From positions 1 to 38,888 of the forward strand of contig QHYM01000326.1 in the NCBI GenBank assembly GCA_003223295.1: DNA of 38,888 bases. Direction: 5' to 3'. This document shows positions 33,753 to 38,888 of the stretch, one piece after another. Under the pieces are notes generated by a model. It was not told the DNA's origin and searched no databases. It saw only the letters and a program-made list of their open reading frames with translations. The position numbers and the translations under genes are program-made. Numbering within the stretch: the first letter of the stretch is position 1; every line of letters begins with the position of its first letter. Source of the DNA: Acidobacteriota bacterium. Lineage in GTDB: Bacteria > Acidobacteriota > Terriglobia > Acidiferrales > UBA7541.

Positions 33753-35243
33753 CTAACGGTTCAATGCTGCGCGCTCGAAATTCACGGCAATCAGCGTGAT
33801 ATCGTCTTCGCGCGTTGCGCTCTCGCCTCTCCCGGACCAGCGCGTTAATTCGGCCAGCGATGCACTGATCAGCAGAGCAGCCGCGAGATGCCCCTGCCCC
33901 TCCAGGAATCCGAGGAAGCGCGACGATCCAAACTCCTCTTGCGCCCCGTTTTTCGCCTCGAGCACTCCGTCGGTGTAGAGAATGCAGCGATCTCCGGGCC
34001 GGAAGGGAAGTTCCAGCGAACTGTACGTGGCGTCTTCCGAAAGGCCGAGCAACAAGCCGTTCGAATCGATTTCTCGAAACGCGATTTGTTTTCCATCCAA
34101 TGCTCCCATGACGAGTGGCGGATGACCCGCCCCGGCGTAGCGGAGAATCTGCCTTTCCGCATCCAGGAACAGGTAGCCCGCGGTGACGAAATGTTCCTCG
34201 AATTTCCCGCAGAGCGAGCGATTCAGTCCCGCCAGCACTTGCGCCGGGTCAGACGCAAATGCCGACTGCGCGGCCAGCGCCGTCTTGAGCATCGATGCGA
34301 TCAGAGCCGCGGGCACGCCATGGCCGGTGACATCGGCTACCAGAATTCCCACGCGCTTCTCGTCCACCACCAGGAAATCGTAAAAGTCTCCCGCGACCGC
34401 GGCCATTGGCACGTACTGCGCGGCGATGTCCAGGCCGGCGACGCGCGGCACTTCGCGCGGCAGAATCGACGACTGAATCTGCCGCGCGATTTCCAGTTCC
34501 TTCTGGATGGAAAGCAGTCGCTGTTCGTTGGAATACGTTCGCGAGGCCGCAAGGTAGCCGAGGCAACAGACCAGAACGAGGAAGCCAAGGGGCTCGAGGT
34601 CGCGCCCGTGAGATTTCGCGAGGTCCGCGAGGTTGTTCCAGGCCACAAAGAATCCAAAAACAGCGAGCCCCGCATACACGCCTTTGAATTCCCGTGGCAT
34701 GCGCTGCCCTCGTGGAAAGGAGAAGGGGTAAGCGATCAGCAGCGCGCAATAAGCGACGATCACGATATGGTAGATGATCTCCACTGGGTGTTGGCCGGCG
34801 CGAAGGAGGTTCGAGATAAAGCGGATCGTTGCGAACGCAATTTGAAACAACAGCACCCAGCGCAGGAACGCTTTCCAGCGTACTTGCGCCACTTCAATGA
34901 CAAACAGCGTCAAGGGGACCACGATGAAATTGTCGATGAAGTTGTCGATGATCAGGTCCGAGTACTTCCAAAAGCTCTCAGGAGCTGTTACCAGAGAATG
35001 CAGAAAGCTCTGCCGGAAGATCAGCCGGATCGCATAGAGAAACGAAAACAAGCTGAAGTACACCAGGCTGCGGTCGGCCGTCTTTCGCTGGAAGAAGAAG
35101 AGCCACAGGCCGGCCACGCCAAACGAGAGAATCACCACTCCAATCGCAAAGCCCGCGAGCTGCCAGCGCAGCTCGCGGATCGGTGGCCAGTCCAGTGCAG
35201 TGGCTGGTGACAAAAAAATTGGCAGCTTCGAGAATAGACTCAT
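33753..35243 (-). CDS. Membrane-anchored SpoIIE/RsbU-type serine phosphatase
   Basis: The 496-residue protein joins an N-terminal seven-helix-like membrane sensor (about residues 28-235; hydrophobic segments near 30-50, 60-78, 98-118, 128-145, 155-172, 190-206 and 220-235) to a C-terminal PP2C-like phosphatase. A helical linker ELEIARQIQSSILPREVP (about 249-266) leads into it. The metal and catalytic motifs VAGDFYDF, LVADVTGHGVPAALIASML, LYTDGVLEAKN and EDDITLIAV are intact. Such enzymes dephosphorylate anti-sigma-factor antagonists or similar STAS proteins to switch stress regulons. No partner STAS or anti-sigma gene lies in this window. The start is ATG 35243; a TATAAG box (35260-35255) sits 11 bases upstream, implying a very short leader. 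Confidence 0.9.
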   Translation of the reverse strand: MSLFSKLPIFLSPATALDWPPIRELRWQLAGFAIGVVILSFGVAGLWLFFFQRKTADRSLVYFSLFSFLYAIRLIFRQSFLHSLVTAPESFWKYSDLIIDNFIDNFIVVPLTLFVIEVAQVRWKAFLRWVLLFQIAFATIRFISNLLRAGQHPVEIIYHIVIVAYCALLIAYPFSFPRGQRMPREFKGVYAGLAVFGFFVAWNNLADLAKSHGRDLEPLGFLVLVCCLGYLAASRTYSNEQRLLSIQKELEIARQIQSSILPREVPRVAGLDIAAQYVPMAAVAGDFYDFLVVDEKRVGILVADVTGHGVPAALIASMLKTALAAQSAFASDPAQVLAGLNRSLCGKFEEHFVTAGYLFLDAERQILRYAGAGHPPLVMGALDGKQIAFREIDSNGLLLGLSEDATYSSLELPFRPGDRCILYTDGVLEAKNGAQEEFGSSRFLGFLEGQGHLAAALLISASLAELTRWSGRGESATREDDITLIAVNFERAALNR

Positions 35244-35382
35244 CGTCGGGAGCGCTTATACCTGGCGTTGCACCTAGCCAGGTTGTACCCGGCCAAGAAG
35301 CTCTCTAAGCGCAACGCGCAGCCTCGCATTATAGCCGCCTCGGCCTCCGCCCTGGGTGTGCTCCCGCATCCTCCACTGGCTC

Positions 35383-35391
35383 TGCTACAAT
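35383..35391 (+). promoter_or_regulatory. Extended -10 element of the NIPSNAP gene, apparent leaderless start
   Basis: TG-C-TACAAT (35383-35391) is an extended -10 motif with five of six hexamer matches. Its last base is 7 bases before ATG 35399, so the predicted start site is at or next to the A of the ATG. No ribosome-binding site is present. Confidence 0.5.
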
Positions 35392-35398
35392 CACCGTC

Positions 35399-35836
35399 AT
35401 GAAACGACGCACCTTGCTTCAATCGCTTCCCGCCGCCGCGCTGCTCCCGGCGGGTAACTGGCTTTCCTCGCAGGAGAAAGCCGCTTCCGGACAAATCTCC
35501 GCCACCGTCTACGAACTCCGTGTGTATCACACTTTCGAAGGCAAGCTCGACGACCTCTTGCGCCGCTTCCGCGACCACACCATGAAGCTTTTCGAGAAGC
35601 ATGGCATCCGCAACGTGGCCTATTGGACGCCTCTCGATGAGCCGCTCAAGGGCCGCACTCTCTTCTATATCCTTGCCCACCCCAGCCGCGAAGCCGCCAC
35701 CGCCAATTGGACCGCCTTTCGCGACGATCCTGAATGGATTGCGGTGCGCGACAAGTCCGAAGCCAATGGCAAAATCGTCGAAAAGGTGGATTCCACCTTC
35801 CTCACCCTCACCGACTTCTCTCCGCCCCTTCACTAA
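35399..35836 (+). CDS. Exported NIPSNAP-family protein
   Basis: The 145-residue protein has a short N-terminal export signal (MKRRTLLQSLPAAALLPAG; the RR is Tat-like). A single NIPSNAP domain follows: VYELRVYHTFEGKLDDLLRR (about 38-57), then FEKHGIRNVAYWTPLDEP and the C-terminal FYILAHPSREAATANWTAFR with DDPEW. This ferredoxin-like fold is common in bacteria, and its activity is usually unknown. The domain boundaries and length agree with the family. It appears to be transcribed alone from a promoter immediately before the start codon, divergent from the phosphatase gene. No enzyme partners are adjacent. Confidence 0.85.
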   Translation: MKRRTLLQSLPAAALLPAGNWLSSQEKAASGQISATVYELRVYHTFEGKLDDLLRRFRDHTMKLFEKHGIRNVAYWTPLDEPLKGRTLFYILAHPSREAATANWTAFRDDPEWIAVRDKSEANGKIVEKVDSTFLTLTDFSPPLH

Positions 35837-36146
35837 ACCGCGATTACCTTCTCAGGGGCGGGGCTTGCGGGGCCGCACTTTCTCCTTCACACCCGCGCGC
35901 TGTCATCCCGATCTGTAGCTCAGGCCTTTAGGCTTGAAGGATCCTGCCTGGGTCTAAGAAGTAGGGTGGTCACTCCGACCGCCACCTTCCTCGTCGTCTG
36001 GTGTTGCGCTCCTCGCTTCGCCTTTCTTCAGGGCGATTTCAGTTCACCGTGATCCAAGACGGGTCGTGTTGTAAAAATCGCCGACATCATGCACCGTCCT
36101 GGCTCCTTTGTTTTCCTTTGCCTCACCTCTCGGAGTAAACTAACCC
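35837..36146. other. NIPSNAP-rel spacer with repeat-like sequence
   Basis: No gene is seen in these 310 bases. The stretch 35900-35990 (containing CAGGCCTTTAGGCTTGAAGG and a GGTGGTC-ACTCC-GACCGCC hairpin at about 35966-35984) looks like a dispersed intergenic repeat of a type frequent in soil Acidobacteriota. A TAAACT hexamer (36136-36141) lies 5 bases before the rel ATG and could be a -10 box. Confidence 0.4.
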
Positions 36147-38369
36147 ATGCCTCGCCCCAGTAATCTGCCGTTGAGCTTCAACCGCGTGCGCGCGGTTCGC
36201 CAGCTTGACGCGCGCCTCGAAGAGCTTCTCGAAAAGCTCAAGAAGCACCGCCCTTCCGAGGACCCCTGGATCGTCCGGCGCGCCTATGAGATCGCTTCGG
36301 AGCGCCATCACGACCAGCTTCGCAGCTCCGGCGAGCCTTACCTGTCGCACCTCTTGGAAGTGGCGCATATCCTCGCCGACATGCGGCTGGACGCCATTAC
36401 CCTGACTGCCGCCATTCTCCACGACGCCATTGAAGATACCGAATATCCCGTCTCCCGCATTGAGGAGCGGTTTGGCGCCGAAGTCGCCCACCTCGTCGCG
36501 GGTGTCACCAAAATCGGCCGCCTGAACATCACCGCGCCGGAAGCCCGCCAGGCCGAAAACGTGCGCAAGATGCTGCTGGCGATGGTGACCGATGTGCGCG
36601 TTGTCTTGGTCAAGCTTGCCGACCGCCTGCACAACATGCGCACGCTGCAGTACCTTGATCCCGAAAAGCAGCAGCGCATCTCCCGCGAAACTCTGGACAT
36701 TTATGCGCCGATTGCCCACCGCTTGGGAATGAGCGTGGTTCGCGGGGAGCTCGAGGACCTTTCCTTCCGCTATCTCGAGCCGGAGGCGTTTTTCGCCCTG
36801 CAAAAGGAAGTCACCGACAAAGCTGCTTTTCACAAGGAATTCTTGGACGAGGTCCAGGCCACCATCCGGTCCAAGCTCGTGGAAGCCGGCATTCCTGCCG
36901 AGCTGGAAGCCCGCATCAAGACGCTGTATTCGCTGCATCGCAAGATGCTTCGTCAGGAATCTGGCCTCGAGCAGGTTTACGATTTGTTGGCTGTGCGCGT
37001 CGTCACGGACTCCGAGCGCAACTGCTACGCCGCCCTGGGAGTCGTCCATCATATTTGGCGGCCCGTGCCCGGCCGCTTCAAGGACTACATCGCCATTCCG
37101 CGCCCCAATCTGTATCAGTCACTGCACACCACGCTTCTGCACAGCGGGCAGCCGTTTGAAGTGCAAATCCGCACGCAGGACATGCATCGCATCGCCGAAG
37201 AAGGCGTGGCCGCGCACTGGAAATACAAAGCAGGCAAGCCCGGCGCGCAAGACGACGATCAGCGCATTTCCTGGATGCGCCAGCTCATCGAGTGGTCTCA
37301 GGAGCTCCAGGAGCCCAGCGAATTTCTTTCCACGCTCAAAGTCGATCTCGCGCCCGTGGAAGTTTACGCGTTTACTCCAAAGGGGCGCGTGCTCGAGCTG
37401 CCACGCGGCGCCACGCCCGTAGATTTTGCCTATATGGTTCACACCGAAGTAGGACATCAGTGTGTGGGCGCGAAGATCAACGGCCAGATGGTTTCGCTGC
37501 GCCATGAAATCCAGAGCGGCGACGTGGTCGAGATTCTCACGCAGAAGGGCCACCACCCAAGCCGTGATTGGCTGAGCTTCGTGAGGTCATCGTCGGCGAA
37601 AAGTAAAATCCGCCATTGGATCAATGAGCAGGAGCGCGAAGAAGCCATGGAAATGGGCAAGCGCCTGCTCGAAAATGAAGCGCGGCATTTCGGCAAAAGC
37701 CTGAAGAAAATTCCCGAAACGGAAATTGTGAAGCTGCTAGCTGACTACGGTTTCGCAAAATTCGAAGATATCTACGCGGCAGTGGGATTTGGAAAGTATT
37801 CCGCGCGGCAAATCCTTACGCGATTGCTTGGTGAGCCGGCAAAAGGTGAAGAGGCCGCCACGCCGGATTCCTCGCCAACACTGGTCAAAACCGTCAAGCG
37901 GATGCTGGGATTTGGCGAGGCGCCGCTCATCGTCAAAGGACACGGCGATTTATTGGTGTATCGCGCGAAATGTTGCAACCCGATTCCCGGCGACGAAATC
38001 GTCGGCTACATCACGCGCGGCCGCGGTGTTGCCGTTCACACGCGCGCTTGTCCCAACGTGCAGAATCTGCTGTATCAGACCGAGCGCCGCATCGCCGTGG
38101 AATGGGGCGGCGCCAGCGGGGCGACTTTCCCCGTGCAACTTACCATTCGCGCGCGCGACCGCGCCGGATTGCTTGCGGACATCACTTCCGTAATTAGCGG
38201 CGCGGGCTCCAACATTCACAACCTCGAAAGCCGCCCGGATCGCACGAACGCGCGCATTGACGCCAATCTGGAAATCGCCGACCGCCGCCAGCTCGAAACC
38301 ATTCTCGTCAACATCAAGAAAATTCCGGGAGTCTACGGCGTCGAGCGCATCTACCAGGCCGCGCACTGA
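36147..38369 (+). CDS. rel: Bifunctional (p)ppGpp synthetase/hydrolase Rel
   Basis: The 740-residue stringent-response enzyme makes and degrades (p)ppGpp. The hydrolase domain has the HD pair H92-D93 in LHDAIEDTEYPVSRIEERFG, with the upstream histidine in PYLSHLLEVA. The synthetase domain has RVVTDSERNCYAALGVVHHI and GRFKDYIAIPRPNLYQSLHT; the RFKD sequence is the RxKD type found in bifunctional enzymes rather than the ExDD of RelA. The TGS domain (VYAFTPKGRVLELPRGATPV, about 412-431), a helical region and the C-terminal ACT domain (FPVQLTIRARDRAGLLADIT, then GSNIHNLESR) complete the normal long-Rsh layout. The length is typical. The ATG at 36147 has no clear ribosome-binding site, and a TAAACT box lies close upstream. 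It appears to be monocistronic. Confidence 0.96.
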   Translation: MPRPSNLPLSFNRVRAVRQLDARLEELLEKLKKHRPSEDPWIVRRAYEIASERHHDQLRSSGEPYLSHLLEVAHILADMRLDAITLTAAILHDAIEDTEYPVSRIEERFGAEVAHLVAGVTKIGRLNITAPEARQAENVRKMLLAMVTDVRVVLVKLADRLHNMRTLQYLDPEKQQRISRETLDIYAPIAHRLGMSVVRGELEDLSFRYLEPEAFFALQKEVTDKAAFHKEFLDEVQATIRSKLVEAGIPAELEARIKTLYSLHRKMLRQESGLEQVYDLLAVRVVTDSERNCYAALGVVHHIWRPVPGRFKDYIAIPRPNLYQSLHTTLLHSGQPFEVQIRTQDMHRIAEEGVAAHWKYKAGKPGAQDDDQRISWMRQLIEWSQELQEPSEFLSTLKVDLAPVEVYAFTPKGRVLELPRGATPVDFAYMVHTEVGHQCVGAKINGQMVSLRHEIQSGDVVEILTQKGHHPSRDWLSFVRSSSAKSKIRHWINEQEREEAMEMGKRLLENEARHFGKSLKKIPETEIVKLLADYGFAKFEDIYAAVGFGKYSARQILTRLLGEPAKGEEAATPDSSPTLVKTVKRMLGFGEAPLIVKGHGDLLVYRAKCCNPIPGDEIVGYITRGRGVAVHTRACPNVQNLLYQTERRIAVEWGGASGATFPVQLTIRARDRAGLLADITSVISGAGSNIHNLESRPDRTNARIDANLEIADRRQLETILVNIKKIPGVYGVERIYQAAH

Positions 38370-38512
38370 CGCCAGTTGTCAGTCTTTAGTTCTCAGTTCT
38401 TGGTTTTTTGCTTTAAGAATTTAAGTTATTAGATTTGATTGTCGGCTCCAAATCCAAGGTTATGCATGCCGTGGAACCGGCTGTTTGTGGGTTGCATTGG
38501 TTCGTGGACGGA

Positions 38513-38573
38513 ACTGAAAACTGAAGACTGAAGACTGAAGACTGAAGACTGAAGACTGAAGACTGAAGACTGA
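38513..38573 (+). repeat. Heptanucleotide tandem repeat (ACTGAAG)
   Basis: Seven perfect ACTGAAG units run from 38520 to 38568. They are preceded by one ACTGAAA (38513-38519) and followed by a partial ACTGA (38569-38573). A 7-base unit in a non-coding spacer could vary in copy number by slippage without disrupting a gene. Confidence 0.95.
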
Positions 38574-38656
38574 GAACTGGGGACTGTGTTTTCTCCCCTG
38601 TCCCTTCGCCGGGTACCTCGCACAGCACACTTCCGCGCCGCCGCCCTTGCCCCCGA

Positions 38657-38662
38657 TAAAAT
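38657..38662 (+). promoter_or_regulatory. -10 box of the terminal lipoprotein gene, apparent leaderless start
   Basis: TAAAAT (38657-38662) matches five of six -10 bases and ends 6 bases before ATG 38669, the same spacing as in front of tgt. A GGAA lies between but is too close to the ATG to act as a normal ribosome-binding site. Confidence 0.4.
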
Positions 38663-38668
38663 GGAATT

Positions 38669-38888
38669 ATGAAGTACAAGCTCATCCCTCTGACGGTTTT
38701 GTTTCTGCGGCTCTTCGGATGCAACCAGCATCTGCTCACCGATTACCGCCCGCTCGATCAGTCCGGCATGTGGTCGAGCAGCGTCGAGCAGCTCAAGGCG
38801 CTGAATACTTCGGACACCGAAGTGGGGCAGCTTACGAAAATGAAGCAGGCAGGAGTCAGCGACGACGCTTGCGTGACGGTGATTTCGG
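38669..38888 (+). CDS. Putative lipoprotein, 3' part cut off by window edge
   Basis: Seventy-three residues are visible before the right edge. The N-terminus MKYKLIPLTVLFLRLFGCNQ is a short lipoprotein signal with the lipobox LFGC, so cysteine 18 would be lipid-modified. The start is ATG 38669; an ATG at 38661 meets a stop after three codons. The mature sequence is polar and begins with HLLTDYRPLDQSGMWSSSVE, then LKALNTSDTEVGQLTKMKQA. I do not recognise a family from the visible part. It is preceded by a -10-like box but no ribosome-binding site. Confidence 0.6.
   Translation, partial: MKYKLIPLTVLFLRLFGCNQHLLTDYRPLDQSGMWSSSVEQLKALNTSDTEVGQLTKMKQAGVSDDACVTVIS

Larger units (their letters stand above)
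38370..38668. other. Repeat-rich spacer downstream of rel
   Basis: These 299 bases contain no gene. They hold degenerate CAGTCTT/CAGTTCT units (about 38379-38402), an AT-rich segment, and the inverted, perfect tandem array of ACTGAAG units (38513-38573). A short string GAGAACTGGGGACTG follows the array. The left units are the reverse complement of the right ones, so the whole forms a large loose inverted repeat. Confidence 0.6.

Overview
The window reads as a chromosomal segment of a soil-type Acidobacteriota (Terriglobia-like) bacterium. This is inferred from several things: the fairly GC-rich coding DNA, the dnaG and rpoD products, the linked tgt-yajC-secD-secF and TonB/ExbB/ExbD genes, the YIP1, SYLF, NIPSNAP and SpoIIE-phosphatase families, and intergenic repeats of a kind common in such genomes. 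I have no database support for the taxon. Almost all genes are ordinary chromosomal ones. No phage, plasmid, CRISPR array or tRNA was recognised.

Layout. 1-7.7 kb is mostly on the minus strand: a truncated secreted protein gene, a PA0069-like radical SAM gene (plus strand), a cysteine-rich protein, and a compact TetR / HlyD / ABC ATPase / ABC-2 permease efflux operon with a well-formed autoregulatory operator. A secreted SYLF protein follows, with its own promoter and terminator. 7.8-15.7 kb (plus) carries a PBP4-type D-Ala-D-Ala carboxypeptidase, a LOG-family protein, MutS2, a secreted amidohydrolase and DNA primase. 15.7-19.25 kb holds a short AT-rich island with palindromic repeats and an opposite-strand membrane hydrolase gene, which separates dnaG from rpoD. 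rpoD follows with a strong terminator, and directly behind it lies a truncated group II intron of which domains V and VI are clearly visible.

19.25-24.6 kb has a large MscS-type channel, an MFS exporter, a DUF3052-like protein, the deletion-scarred remains of an oligopeptide ABC ATPase, and a YIP1 membrane protein. 24.6-33.6 kb is an envelope and secretion cluster: tgt, yajC, secD, secF, tonB, exbB, three different exbD genes in a row and a TPR protein. It couples Sec-motor components to a TonB energy-transduction module. 33.7-38.9 kb has a membrane-anchored SpoIIE-type phosphatase, a NIPSNAP protein, the bifunctional (p)ppGpp enzyme Rel, a heptanucleotide tandem repeat and the start of a lipoprotein gene.

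The most notable observations are the group II intron remnant behind the rpoD terminator, unusual insertions in SecF, three tandem ExbD paralogues with one ExbB, several promoters whose -10 box sits only 6-7 bases before the start codon (apparent leaderless mRNAs), helically phased AAAGCGAA boxes shared with a second promoter, and the two-part OppD/OppF-like pseudogene. No clearly new multi-gene defence or mobile system was found.
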